DNA of 64,000 bases from Lachnospiraceae bacterium. Its GTDB lineage: Bacteria; Bacillota; Clostridia; Lachnospirales; Lachnospiraceae. How positions within the stretch are numbered: position 1 is the stretch's first letter; each line of letters begins with the position of its first letter. The notes below the pieces were generated by a model. It was given only the letters and a program-made list of their open reading frames with translations, made no database searches and was not told where the DNA came from. Location of the stretch: assembly GCA_022845895.1 (NCBI GenBank), contig AP025573.1, positions 1,336,501-1,400,500 of the forward strand. Direction: 5' to 3'. The position numbers and the translations under genes were made by a program. Shown in pieces: positions 26,057 to 35,359 of the stretch.

Positions 26057-28284
26057 GCATCTACGAGACATTAAACGAACAGCAGCAGGAGGCGGTATAC
26101 CACACAGAGGGGCCGCTTCTCATACTGGCAGGAGCCGGTTCCGGCAAGACCCGGGTCCTCACCCACAGGATTGCTTATCTCATAGAGGAAAAAGGGGTCA
26201 ACCCGTGGAACATCCTGGCAATTACATTTACGAATAAAGCGGCGGGGGAGATGCGGGAACGTGTCGACGATATCGTCGGCTTCGGAGCAGAGAGCATATG
26301 GGTGAGCACGTTCCACAGCACCTGCGTGAGGATCCTGCGCCGCCATATCGACAAGCTGGGTTATGATACAAACTTTACCATCTATGACAGCGATGACCAG
26401 AAGACGCTCATGAAAGACGTGTGCAGGCTTCTCCAGATTGACACGAAGATATACAAGGAGCGCATGCTGCTTAGCGCCATATCTTCCGCAAAAGATGAGC
26501 TTGTCACGCCGGAAGAGTACCGCATAAAGGCGGAAGGCGACTACAACAAGCAGAAGACGGCCCAGGTGTATGAAGAGTATGAGAAGCAGCTGCGCGCCAA
26601 CAACGCGCTGGACTTCGACGACCTGCTCGTGAAGACGGTACAGCTGTTCCAGACCCAGGCAGACATCCTGGACTATTATCAGGAGCGGTTCCGGTACATT
26701 ATGGTGGATGAATACCAGGATACGAATACGGTGCAGTTTGAGCTCATACGGCTTCTCGCCTCCAAATACAGGAACCTGTGCGTCGTGGGGGATGACGACC
26801 AGTCTATCTATAAGTTCCGTGGTGCCAACATCAAGAATATCCTGAATTTTGAACAGGTGTATGAGGACGCGAAAGTGATTAAGCTGGAGCAGAACTACCG
26901 GTCCACGAGCAATATCCTTAACGCGGCCAACGCGGTTATCCGCAACAACTGCGGCAGAAAGGACAAGACGCTCTGGACGGACAACGGCGATGGAGAGAAG
27001 ATTCATTTCCGCCAGTTCGATTCCGCTTACGACGAGGCGGAATACATAGTCGGGGACATCCGGGAGCACGTGGATGACGGAAGCTGTACCTATAACGACA
27101 ATGCCATCCTCTACCGGACGAATGCCCAGTCGCGTATGTTTGAAGAGAAGTTCGTGACTGCCAACATACCCTATAAGGTCGTGGGCGGCGTCAACTTCTA
27201 TGCGAGAAGGGAGATCAAGGACTTGCTCTCCTACCTGAAGACAATCGATAACGGGCAGGACGACCTGGCGGTGCGCAGGATTGTCAATGTCCCGAAACGG
27301 GGCATCGGGCTAACGAGCATCAACCGGGTCCAGGAATATGCGTCCACGCACGAGATCGGATTCTATGAAGCGCTCCGCGCGGTAGACCTGATTCCGAATA
27401 TCGGAAGAGGAGCGTCAAGGCTTGAGTCGTTCGTGGCGCTCATCGAGCATTTCAAGGCAGACGCCCTGGACATGTCCATTTCCGATCTGATGCAGGAAAT
27501 CATGGACGAGACGGGCTATATCGAGAGCCTGCAGGCGGAAGACAGTATCGAGGCGGAGACGCGCATCGAAAACATCGATGAGCTGATGAGCAAGATCGCG
27601 GCCTATGAGGAAGCGTGCGAGGAGGCGAACGAGCCGGCCACGCTGAGCGGATTCCTCGAGGAGGTGGCCCTTGTGGCAGACATCGACAGCCTCGACGTTA
27701 GCAGCGACTACGTAGTGCTCATGACGCTGCACAGTGCAAAGGGGCTCGAGTTCCCGAAGGTATATCTGGCCGGGCTGGAAGACGGCATCTTCCCAAGCTA
27801 TATGACGATAACCGCAGATGATCCGGAGGAAGTGGAAGAAGAAAGACGCCTCTGCTATGTGGGCATCACGAGGGCGAAGCAAGAGCTGACGCTCACCTGT
27901 GCCAGAAGGCGGATGATACGCGGAGAGACGCAGTACAACAAGATGTCCCGGTTCCTGAAGGAGATACCGATGGACCTGCTCGCCACGGGAGCCGTGTTCG
28001 AGAAAGACGACGAGCCGCCAAAGCAGAGCGCATATGCCCAGGCAAGGCAGACGTTTAGGACCAGGGCCTTCGCAGGCGCCGCAAAGCCGGTCAGGCAGTT
28101 TGCCGTCCCGGAAGGGAACGGGCCGGGCTACGGCATAGGCGACCGGGTGCGCCATATCAAGTTCGGCGCAGGCACGGTCACGGCCATCACGGAGGGCGGA
28201 CGGGACTATGAAGTGACGGTCGATTTTGACGGGCCGGGCACGAAAAAAATGTTTGCCACATTTGCCAGGCTGGAAAAGATATAA
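26053..28284 (+). CDS. pcrA: ATP-dependent DNA helicase PcrA/UvrD
   Basis: 743 residues from a TTG start that overlaps the DUF3783 stop codon. Superfamily 1A 3'-5' helicase used in replication fork clearance, nucleotide excision repair and plasmid replication. Motifs: Q-motif LNEQQQEAV, Walker A LAGAGSGKTRVLT, motif II VDEYQDTN, motif III VGDDDQSIYKFRGA, motif V VVLMTLHSAKGLEF, motif VI YVGITRAK. The C terminus has a Tudor-like fold (GDRVRHIKFGAGTV) that binds RNA polymerase in other PcrA proteins. Length is normal. Confidence 0.96.
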   Translation: MSIYETLNEQQQEAVYHTEGPLLILAGAGSGKTRVLTHRIAYLIEEKGVNPWNILAITFTNKAAGEMRERVDDIVGFGAESIWVSTFHSTCVRILRRHIDKLGYDTNFTIYDSDDQKTLMKDVCRLLQIDTKIYKERMLLSAISSAKDELVTPEEYRIKAEGDYNKQKTAQVYEEYEKQLRANNALDFDDLLVKTVQLFQTQADILDYYQERFRYIMVDEYQDTNTVQFELIRLLASKYRNLCVVGDDDQSIYKFRGANIKNILNFEQVYEDAKVIKLEQNYRSTSNILNAANAVIRNNCGRKDKTLWTDNGDGEKIHFRQFDSAYDEAEYIVGDIREHVDDGSCTYNDNAILYRTNAQSRMFEEKFVTANIPYKVVGGVNFYARREIKDLLSYLKTIDNGQDDLAVRRIVNVPKRGIGLTSINRVQEYASTHEIGFYEALRAVDLIPNIGRGASRLESFVALIEHFKADALDMSISDLMQEIMDETGYIESLQAEDSIEAETRIENIDELMSKIAAYEEACEEANEPATLSGFLEEVALVADIDSLDVSSDYVVLMTLHSAKGLEFPKVYLAGLEDGIFPSYMTITADDPEEVEEERRLCYVGITRAKQELTLTCARRRMIRGETQYNKMSRFLKEIPMDLLATGAVFEKDDEPPKQSAYAQARQTFRTRAFAGAAKPVRQFAVPEGNGPGYGIGDRVRHIKFGAGTVTAITEGGRDYEVTVDFDGPGTKKMFATFARLEKI

Positions 28285-28398
28285 ATGGATAAAAGTTGGC
28301 AATTTTGGCATAAATATATAGTAATCTCAAATTGATAGTGTTATAATAAGGTCAATAATTGAACTTGTATTGACAAGCAGGAGAAAGGATGTGGGAGC

Positions 28399-28641
28399 AT
28401 GAGTAAGGTAGAGGATTTTATTGCAGCAACGAAGCTGAGCGAGCTGGTTAATAAAAAGGAAGATGACAAGCACTGTAAGACAGTTCTCTGGGTTCTTGCC
28501 ATTGTAGGAGCAGTTGCTGCTGTCGCGGGAATCGCATACGCTGTATATTGTTTCTTTACACCAGATTATCTGGAAGACTTTGAAGAAGATTTTGAGGATG
28601 ATTTTGATGATAATTTCTTCAATGACGAAGATCAGGTATAG
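28399..28641 (+). CDS. Small single-pass membrane protein with acidic tail
   Basis: 80 residues: a charged N-terminal part, one membrane helix (VLWVLAIVGAVAAVAGIAYAVYCFF) and a C-terminal tail made almost only of Asp, Glu and Phe. AAAGGA and a spaced ATG support translation. It is single and is followed by a terminator-like hairpin. Small proteins of this layout are frequent in Lachnospiraceae, but I know no function for them. Confidence 0.8.
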   Translation: MSKVEDFIAATKLSELVNKKEDDKHCKTVLWVLAIVGAVAAVAGIAYAVYCFFTPDYLEDFEEDFEDDFDDNFFNDEDQV

Positions 28642-28668
28642 AAGAACAACGTGGAAACTATAAGAGAG

Positions 28669-28707
28669 AAGCGGGCTGGAGCCATCAGGTTATCCTGCCT
28701 GCTTTTT
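28669..28707 (+). terminator. Rho-independent terminator
   Basis: AGCGGGC (28670-28676) pairs with GCCTGCT near 28697-28703, followed by TTTT. It closes the small membrane-protein gene. Confidence 0.55.
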
Positions 28708-28783
28708 ATGTGACAGGGGATAATCCCGTGTCGGACGGCAGGTCCTTTGAGCGGGAAAATCTGCCGGGGAAAGGAAATGAATT

Positions 28784-29725
28784 ATGGACGAACAGTTTTT
28801 TGCACTGCTGATTGACGCGGACAACATATCCGCAAAGTATATCAAACCGATACTGACGGAACTGTCCAAGTACGGAAACATAACATACAAGAGAATATAC
28901 GGGGACTGGACAAGCACCCAGCATTCCAAGTGGAAGGACGAGCTGCTGACCAACTCGATCACGCCGATCCAGCAGTTCAGCTACACGCAGGGGAAGAATG
29001 CCACCGACTCGGCCATGATCATCGATGCCATGGACATCCTGTACACGAATGATGTGGACGGCTTCTGCATCGTGTCCAGCGACAGCGATTTTACCCGCCT
29101 CGTCAGCCGCTTGAGAGAGAGCGGCAAGCTCGTGATCGGCATGGGCGAGAACAAGACGCCGGAGCCGTTCCGCAAGGCGTGCGACAAGTTCACCATATTG
29201 GAGAACCTGCTGAACGAGCCGGTGCCGGGCGAGGAAGAGGAGCTGGAAGAGACGGAAGAGCTGCACGGCGGGCTCCGCGAGGAACGGATTGAAGATGAGA
29301 TTATCAAGATGATCATCGAGAACCAGGACAACAACAAGCAGACCGGGCTCGGAGAGGTGGGCAGCCGCCTCGTCAGCCTGTACCCTGACTTTGACGTGAG
29401 AAGCTACGGATACAACATGCTCTCCCGCTTCCTGGAAGATTTCACAAGGATCCAGCTTGTGAAGAAGGGCAACTTCATGTCCGTCACGCTCAAGGAAGAT
29501 AAAGGGATGAAAGAAGACATAGACCGCTTCGTGCTGAAGCTTGTAAAGGAAGCGGGAAAGGACGGAATCGAACTGAGCATCCTCGGCAACCGCGTATATG
29601 AGAAATACAAGAACTTCAAGATAAGCGATTACGGATATTCCCAGTTCAGCCAGTATATTAAGAGCCTGCGCAGCGTACAGGTGCAGCAGGACAAGACGAT
29701 AATGAAAGCAAAATACACAGACTAA
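28784..29725 (+). CDS. NYN nuclease-domain protein with OST-HTH (LOTUS) domains
   Basis: 313 residues. The N-terminal NYN (PIN-like) domain has the acidic set in LLIDADNIS, KNATDSAMIIDAMD and VSSDSDFTRL (residues ~8-115), as in the LabA/MARF1 family. Two repeats follow that resemble OST-HTH/LOTUS winged helices: residues ~165-235 (LGEVGSRLVSLYPDFDVRSYGY) and ~245-310 (LSILGNRVYEKYKNFKISDYGY). These domains bind RNA in eukaryotic proteins. It is presumably an RNA-binding nuclease. The gene is 26 bases before rlmD, so they may share a transcript. Confidence 0.88.
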   Translation: MDEQFFALLIDADNISAKYIKPILTELSKYGNITYKRIYGDWTSTQHSKWKDELLTNSITPIQQFSYTQGKNATDSAMIIDAMDILYTNDVDGFCIVSSDSDFTRLVSRLRESGKLVIGMGENKTPEPFRKACDKFTILENLLNEPVPGEEEELEETEELHGGLREERIEDEIIKMIIENQDNNKQTGLGEVGSRLVSLYPDFDVRSYGYNMLSRFLEDFTRIQLVKKGNFMSVTLKEDKGMKEDIDRFVLKLVKEAGKDGIELSILGNRVYEKYKNFKISDYGYSQFSQYIKSLRSVQVQQDKTIMKAKYTD

Positions 29726-29750
29726 GGCAAGACAGAGAGGTAGAAGGAAG

Positions 29751-31400
29751 ATGAAAAAAGGGCAGGTATACGAAGGAACGATAGAATCAGTTGAATTCCC
29801 CAACAAGGGGAAGGTATTCCTACCTGATGAAGATAAGACGGTGATAGTGAAGAACGGTATTCCGGGACAGACGGTGAAGTTCTCTGTCAACAAGATCCGC
29901 AAAGGGAAAGCAGAGGGCAGCATACTGGAAGTGCTCCGTCCGTCCGAGGTGGAGATAGAGCCGGCCTGCACGCATTTCGGTCAGTGCGGCGGCTGCACAT
30001 ACCAGAACCTCCCCTATGAGGAGCAGCTGAAGCTGAAGGAGTCCCAGGTCAAGGCCATGATGGACGAGGCCGTGGACGGGGACTACGTGTGGGAGGGAAT
30101 CAAGCCGAGCCCTGCCCGGCAGGAGTACCGCAACAAGATGGAATTCTCCTTTGGGGACGAATATAAAGACGGCCCCCTGGCCCTTGGCATGCACAAAAGG
30201 GGCAGCTTCCACGACATTGTAAATGTGGAGGGCTGCAGGATTGTTGATGAAGACTACAGGAAGATACTGGCCTGTACGCTGGAGTATGCGAGAAAGTCCG
30301 GCCTCCCTTATTACCACCGCATGAGACATACCGGATATTTCCGCCATCTGCTCGTAAGAAAGGCAGTAAAGACGGGGGAAATCCTTATCGATATCGTCAC
30401 CACTTCGGAATATGATTTTGACGGAAGCTTCCGCGGAGACAAGTGGGCGGACGAGCTGCTGGCCCTTCCGCTGGACGGAAAAGTTGCCGGTATCCTCCAC
30501 ACGAAGAATGACAGCGTGGCAGACGTGGTGAAGGATGAAGGGACGGATATCGTGTACGGCCAGGACTGCTTCTATGAAGAGCTGCTGGGGCTGAAATTCA
30601 AGATTACGCCGTTCTCCTTTTTCCAGACGAACTCCCTTGGCGCGGAGGTGCTGTACGAGACGGTCAGAGCGTATATCGGCGAGACGAAGGACAAGGTGAT
30701 CTTCGACCTGTACAGTGGAACCGGGACGATAGCCCAGATACTTGCCCCGGTGGCAAAACGGGTGGTCGGTGTGGAGATAGTGGAAGAGGCCGTGGAGGCC
30801 GCGAAGGAGAATGCGGGGCTGAATGGCCTTGACAACTGCACGTTCTGGGCGGGGGATGTGCTGAAGGTAATCGACGGCCTTGGGGAAGTGCCCGACCTGA
30901 TTGTGCTGGATCCGCCAAGGGACGGCGTGCACCCGAAAGCGCTGGAGAAGATTACGAACTTTGGTGTGGAGCGGATGGTGTATATTGCCTGCAAGCCGAC
31001 GAGCCTTGCAAGGGATCTGGAGATGCTGCAGGGGAGAGGGTATAAGGTGGAACGGATGGCTTGTGTGGATCTGTTTCCGGGGACGGTGCATGTGGAGACG
31101 GTTGTTCTTTTGTCCCAACAAAAACCAGATGACACGATAGAGATCGACTTAGACCTGGACGAGCTGGATGCCACCAGTGCCGAGTTGAAAGCAACCTATC
31201 AGGAAATCAAAGATTATGTGCTGAAAGAATTTGGCTTGAAGGTTTCAAGTTTATATATTTCTCAGGTAAAACGCAAATGTGGAATTGAAGTGGGAGAAAA
31301 CTATAATCTTCCAAAATCAGAAAATGCAAGAGTTCCACAATGCCCGAAAGAGAAAGAAGATGCTATCAAGGCTGCCCTGAAATATTATGCGATGATCTAA
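29751..31400 (+). CDS. rlmD: 23S rRNA (uracil-5-)-methyltransferase RlmD/RumA with element-derived C-terminal extension
   Basis: 549 residues. A TRAM domain (residues ~1-60) precedes the Fe-S Cys set CTHFGQCGGC, with a further Cys in VEGCRIV. The methyltransferase core has DLYSGTGTIAQ, VLDPPRDGVHPKALE and catalytic Cys in YIACKPTSLARDL. The family normally ends near the HVETVVLLS segment (residues ~449-455). Here the frame runs on for ~95 residues in AT-richer DNA (LDELDATSAELKATYQEI to ALKYYAMI). A mobile element joined at about 31093-31112 replaced the native 3' end; the core enzyme looks intact. Confidence 0.93.
   Translation: MKKGQVYEGTIESVEFPNKGKVFLPDEDKTVIVKNGIPGQTVKFSVNKIRKGKAEGSILEVLRPSEVEIEPACTHFGQCGGCTYQNLPYEEQLKLKESQVKAMMDEAVDGDYVWEGIKPSPARQEYRNKMEFSFGDEYKDGPLALGMHKRGSFHDIVNVEGCRIVDEDYRKILACTLEYARKSGLPYYHRMRHTGYFRHLLVRKAVKTGEILIDIVTTSEYDFDGSFRGDKWADELLALPLDGKVAGILHTKNDSVADVVKDEGTDIVYGQDCFYEELLGLKFKITPFSFFQTNSLGAEVLYETVRAYIGETKDKVIFDLYSGTGTIAQILAPVAKRVVGVEIVEEAVEAAKENAGLNGLDNCTFWAGDVLKVIDGLGEVPDLIVLDPPRDGVHPKALEKITNFGVERMVYIACKPTSLARDLEMLQGRGYKVERMACVDLFPGTVHVETVVLLSQQKPDDTIEIDLDLDELDATSAELKATYQEIKDYVLKEFGLKVSSLYISQVKRKCGIEVGENYNLPKSENARVPQCPKEKEDAIKAALKYYAMI
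31093..31112 (+). other. attL: left junction of the integrated element in rlmD
   Basis: GTGGAGACGGTTGTTCTTTT, encoding VETVVLL of RlmD, marks the change from GC-rich chromosome to AT-richer element DNA. A related segment encoding VETVTLL occurs at 49036-49056, the other end. Serine recombinases need only a few shared core bases; the exact crossover is not resolved. Confidence 0.65.
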
Positions 31401-31431
31401 GGACATCGCTGATTTCAAGGAGGAATAACAC

Positions 31432-31803
31432 ATGAAAAGCACATTTGAAAAAATGGGTGGAACCTACACACTTGGCGCAGACGGAATTTACTATCCGAAT
31501 CTTGTCAGTACAGATGAAGAACCGCATTATGGGAAATACGGAATGTTGCGGAAAACATATCTGAAAGAGCATCGTCCGGCAATGTATTCACTGTATATGT
31601 TGGAAGACAGATTGACAGAACATCTGAATGCGGTGGACGATGAAACACAGGAGAAAATGGATATTCTGGTGAGTCAGATGATGGAGAAGCAGGGCATTAC
31701 GGAAGAATTGAAAGCTCGTGACCAGATGGAATGGGTTAGAGCGGTAAATAATGTCCGGAATGCTGCAGAAGAGATTGTGTTGAAAGAATTGATTTACAGG
31801 TAA
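31432..31803 (+). CDS. tnpV: TnpV-like transposon-encoded protein
   Basis: 123 residues, similar to TnpV of clostridial mobilizable transposons of the Tn4451 group, with the typical N-terminal GGTYTLGADGIYYPNL and the helical YSLYMLEDRLTEHL. The function is not established. AAGGAGG precedes the ATG. It is the first gene inside the element after the rlmD junction and is convergent with the relaxase gene, from which a strong hairpin separates it. Confidence 0.88.
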   Translation: MKSTFEKMGGTYTLGADGIYYPNLVSTDEEPHYGKYGMLRKTYLKEHRPAMYSLYMLEDRLTEHLNAVDDETQEKMDILVSQMMEKQGITEELKARDQMEWVRAVNNVRNAAEEIVLKELIYR

Positions 31804-31808
31804 ACAAA

Positions 31809-31849
31809 GGGCTGAACAGGTAGGACGAAAAATCCTATTTGTTCAGCTC
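31809..31849. terminator. Bidirectional hairpin terminator between tnpV and relaxase
   Basis: A 17-bp stem with three G-T pairs joins 31809-31825 (GGGCTGAACAGGTAGGA) and 31833-31849 (TCCTATTTGTTCAGCTC), with a seven-base A-rich loop, between two convergent genes. Confidence 0.75.
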
Positions 31850-31880
31850 TTGTGTTTATAATGGGCAAAGAAGAACCAAA

Positions 31881-33589
31881 TTATAATTCCATATCATACG
31901 ACCTTTTCTTAGTTCGAGCAGGCTGATTTCGCCGTATTTCCTGTTTCCTCTGATATTCAAGTTCCCAGGCACGATGGGAAAAAACATCAGGATCTTCCAC
32001 ATTGAGATAATCTACCTCATTGGCTGCAATATCACGGCGGTGATAGTCATAATACTTACCAAAAGTACCTTTGAGCTGTTCGATCAGCTTATCCCGAAAA
32101 TCAGGACGTATCTGGATTCGGGTGTCCAGCAATTCTGTATACTGTTCTGGTTCAGGACGAAATTTTTCTTCCCGGAAAGCGGCGGCGTCTTTTTCAAGCT
32201 GCTTTTTGAGCGAGGTGTCCTGAGAATACAGGATATCCAGATTTTTATTCATCTGGTCATATTTCTTGGATAGATTCGTCATATCTTTATTGGTAGAGCA
32301 TTCTGCCTGGAAGATTAGCTGCTCTTTCCTTGATTTCAGTTCTTCGATTTCTTCGGTAATAGTGGTAAGCTGCTGATTTAATTTTATATGCCGGATGGGA
32401 TTCAAAATACTGGTTTTATCCTTTTGCACATTCAGTTCTTTCCGTTCCGTAACTTTAGCTTTGAGTTCCTTTTTAACTGTGTTGTATTTATTCAGTATTG
32501 GATTGAAATGATTCATCCAGTCATGGATCACTTCTTTTTGCATCTCATTATGAAGTAAATGATACTGTATAAAAATCATATGATTGCGGATCGCTTCTAA
32601 CGTTTCAGCTATTATTGGAATAGACTTTTCTACAGCTTCAGCCAGTTTTGCTACCTTTGCTTTTAATTCTCGGAGCATTTTGTTATCCGCACGAATCTGA
32701 CGGTTGATTTCACAGCGGTCTGCTATCATGCCTTTCTTTTCCATATTCTGGGCAATGTAGCCTTCATGGATGGTTGGCTGTTCGGTGATTCCCTGATCTG
32801 CAAAGCTGCGGTGATCAATGGTAGCATTTATCTGATTACGTGCAAGCATTTTATTTACGGCATCTGCCCAGTTTGCCCGCCAGATACAAAGTTGTTCATC
32901 ACTGTTCCATTGTTGGGAAATAGGATTCTGTCTGCCATATCGGCTGCTCTTGGGGTGTTTATCAATTCGTTCATATCCTTTTTCCTGTGCAACAGAAGAA
33001 GTCAGATATTCTTTCTTTTTCCCAACTTTATAGCGATATTGCTTTTCCCATCCCTGTTTCTGAGCAGTTTTAAATTCAGAAGCAGTAAACCCTTTTTCTT
33101 CCCCATCTTTGATACAGAGATATTCTTTTTCTGTTTTATACTGCCATGTTCCATTTTCATTTAATGGTCGGACAGTAAGAAGAATGTGTGCATGGGGATT
33201 GTGACCATCTGTATCGTGAATGGCAAAATCAGCACACATCCCCATATCTACAAAATTTTTTTAATAAAATCTTGAAGAAGAGAAATATTGCTGTCTTTAT
33301 CCAACTCAACGGGGAGTGCGACAACAAATTCTCTTGCAAGTCGGCTGTCTTTGGTCTTTTCGTTTTCTTCCACAGCATTCCAGAGTTGTTCCCGGTCATT
33401 CCATTCCAATGGAGCCATTGGAGGAAGCATCACCTCCTGATAGATCAGCCCCTGCTTTCTGGTATAGTCATGCTGGATGCCGTCATAATCATTGTACATG
33501 CGGCTACAGCTCATATAAGCAGAAGCAGCAACAGCAGACCGACCGGAACCGCGGCTGACGACTTTGGCTTGCATATGATAAATTGCCAT
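31881..33589 (-). pseudogene. MobA/MobL (MOBQ) relaxase, frameshifted
   Basis: Start ATG at 33589 (AAAGGAGGTG upstream). The N-terminal part MAIYHMQAKVVSRGSGRSA to LQDFIKK and the C-terminal part from DMGMCADF, with the metal motif HNPHAH, together form one relaxase of about 570 residues that would nick at oriT. They are in different frames. At 33252-33258 an A tract (minus strand) has seven A; eight would restore ...IKKNFVDMGMC. The first frame stops after 113-114 residues. Either the relaxase is dead, the read has an error, or slippage in the A tract makes some full protein. A long coiled-coil region fills the C-terminal half. Confidence 0.88.
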
Positions 33590-33663
33590 ATCTGGCACCT
33601 CCTTTCGATGTTGCCTGCAACAGCGGATAAAGCCCTCGGCAGAGCGCACGAGCCCCGAAGGGG

Positions 33664-33712
33664 ATACCACTGCCTGATTTATCAGGTGGTGAGTAAGTGC
33701 GCCCTTCGGGAT
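33664..33712 (-). other. oriT of MOBQ (RSF1010/pIP501) type
   Basis: TAAGTGCG/CCCT (33694-33705) is the nic core of RSF1010/pIP501-family oriT sites, with the cut expected between 33701 and 33702. It is preceded by the inverted repeat CCTGAT-TT-ATCAGG (33673-33686) extended by ACCAC/GTGGT-like flanks, as in those oriTs. It lies about 100 bases upstream of the MOBQ relaxase start, the usual position. Confidence 0.85.
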
Positions 33713-33737
33713 GAGAAATTGCTGGTGTCAACTAGTG

Positions 33738-33959
33738 TCAGATTCTTTTGAAACGGTTTAACAATTCCTGTCTGATCTGCGACGGCTCCATTGTCTGGAA
33801 TTCCGGGAAGATGCTCTCCAAAACGGCACCCTCCTGAATCAGCCTGCGTGTCCGGGCATTTCGCTCTTTCACACGGTTCCGTGCCTGTGCTTCCTCTGCT
33901 CTGTGTCTTGCCTGTAATAATTCTTTTCTGATTTCTGTTTGTGTTTTTTTATCTGTCAT
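33738..33959 (-). CDS. DUF3847 family protein
   Basis: 73 residues from the ATG at 33959 (AAAGGAGG upstream). Strongly charged helical protein (ELLQARHRAEEAQARNRVKERNARTRR) of DUF3847, found in clostridial mobilizable and conjugative elements beside the relaxase gene. It may be a relaxosome accessory protein; function not shown. It ends just before the oriT region. Confidence 0.85.
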   Translation of the reverse strand: MTDKKTQTEIRKELLQARHRAEEAQARNRVKERNARTRRLIQEGAVLESIFPEFQTMEPSQIRQELLNRFKRI

Positions 33960-33999
33960 ATTGGCCTCCTTTCTTCTATGACCGTTTCCGGTCAGATTT

Positions 34000-34830
34000 T
34001 TAAGCAAGTAGTTTTCGGGCTTCTGACATATTAGCTACAGCGTTCAGTTCCCGGATATTCTGGTTGTTGATCTTTAGTGGGACACAACGCTCCAGAATCC
34101 GGTCATAGATCCTGCTGTGTGCTAAATCTTCCGGATGTTTTAATTCTTCCAACGTCAGATTTGTTGTAATGATCATAGGTTTCATACTGCGGTAACGGCT
34201 GTCGATTACATGGAAGACCTGTTCTAAAGCAAATTCGGAATTTCGTTCCACACCCAAATCATCAATGATCAGCAGGCTGTACTGATTTAAACTATTGATA
34301 AATTCATTCCGATCCTGCGGATATATTCCGGTCAGAGAATTTAAGATTTTGGCGAAGTTCGTCATGAGTACGGGAACCCCTTTATCTAGCAGAGCGTTTG
34401 CAACACAGCCTGCAAAAAAGGATTTCCCAGTGCCGACATCACCCCAGAGCAGCAGCCCCATGGCCTTGGATTTTATTTCCTCCCAGTGAGTAACATAATT
34501 TTTTGCCTTTTCAATTTCCGGGTTGATACCGTTATCGTGAGCAAAAGTGAATTCTCTTAAAGCCGGGTCTTGCAGACCGCTGGATTTCAGCCGGGAGATG
34601 TGTTCTAGAAATTCCTGGTGTTTTCGTTTTGCTTCTTCTTTTTCATATTGTTCCTGCTGGCATTGGCAGCGGATGATCGGAAACATGATTTTTCCTAAAA
34701 ATTCTATCTTTTTCTGCCGTGGGGTGTGGCACTTGGAACAGTAGATCAGACCGTCCGTTTCGCTGATATATTCATCTTCTAAAGGCTGCCGGGGAGAAAG
34801 GTTCGGCAGTAGGTTTTGTGGTTTTATCAT
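34000..34830 (-). CDS. DnaC/IstB-like AAA+ ATPase (helicase loader type)
   Basis: 276 residues. An N-terminal Cys-rich zinc-binding stretch (YCSKCHTPRQ, RCQCQQ) precedes an AAA+ domain with Walker A WGDVGTGKSFF, Walker B LLIIDDLGVER and sensor ITTNLTLEEL. DnaC-like proteins load the replicative helicase. It overlaps the 3' end of repA by four bases, forming a replication module of the element. Its 5' context and the relaxase downstream suggest one operon repA-dnaC-(DUF3847)-relaxase. Confidence 0.92.
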   Translation of the reverse strand: MIKPQNLLPNLSPRQPLEDEYISETDGLIYCSKCHTPRQKKIEFLGKIMFPIIRCQCQQEQYEKEEAKRKHQEFLEHISRLKSSGLQDPALREFTFAHDNGINPEIEKAKNYVTHWEEIKSKAMGLLLWGDVGTGKSFFAGCVANALLDKGVPVLMTNFAKILNSLTGIYPQDRNEFINSLNQYSLLIIDDLGVERNSEFALEQVFHVIDSRYRSMKPMIITTNLTLEELKHPEDLAHSRIYDRILERCVPLKINNQNIRELNAVANMSEARKLLA

Positions 34831-35330
34831 AGGCTTTCATCCTCCTTACATTCATAATGGCGTTTTACTGAATCATTATTTTTCTTCTCTTTATTATTAG
34901 GGGACAGTTTTCTGACTGTCTGGCGGACAGAATTCTGTCTGTCAAAGGGACGGTTTTCTGACTGTCTAACAGACAGTTTTTCTTCTGTCTGTGTTGAAAA
35001 ATCAGCCGGGACTTTTACATAAATCCGGTTGGGATTCCCGGTTCCCTGACGAGCACGACAGATAAGGTCTACTTGTTCCAAAGCACTCAGAGATGTTTTG
35101 ATGGTTGTCTGGCTTTTGCGAAGTGTTGCTGCCATATCTTCAATGGTGAAATAGGAGAACACATGACCTTTTTTATCAATCCAGCCGTCATTTTTTTGTG
35201 ATAATCTTGCCCGGTTTAAAAGCACCATATAGAGCAGTTTTGTGGTTTCGGAGAAATCACAGTCCAGAAGAAAACTGGGAAATGCCATATATGGCGGTAG
35301 AGTACTGTTTGCAGTAAGAAAGGTTGTCAT
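34827..35330 (-). CDS. repA: Replication initiator protein A-like (RepA N-terminal domain)
   Basis: 167 residues. The winged-helix N-terminal domain resembles RepA_N initiators (FPSFLLDCDFSETTKLLYMVLLNRARLS, TIEDMAATLRKSQTTIKTSLSALE). The C-terminal part is short and low in complexity (repeats of VRQSENRP/VRQTVRK) and ends early, so it is smaller than plasmid RepA proteins; such short forms are usual in integrative elements of clostridia. It probably permits replication of the excised circle together with the DnaC-like protein. Confidence 0.85.
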   Translation of the reverse strand: MTTFLTANSTLPPYMAFPSFLLDCDFSETTKLLYMVLLNRARLSQKNDGWIDKKGHVFSYFTIEDMAATLRKSQTTIKTSLSALEQVDLICRARQGTGNPNRIYVKVPADFSTQTEEKLSVRQSENRPFDRQNSVRQTVRKLSPNNKEKKNNDSVKRHYECKEDESL

Positions 35331-35359
35331 GCACTCACCTCCCCTCAGATGACGAACAC

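Noticed and set aside
29820..31121. A 433-codon open frame antisense to rlmD
   Set aside because: Shadow of rlmD; it stops near where the composition changes at the element junction.
31000..31200. tRNA gene as the integration target
   Set aside because: No tRNA is seen at either junction; the target is the 3' end of rlmD.
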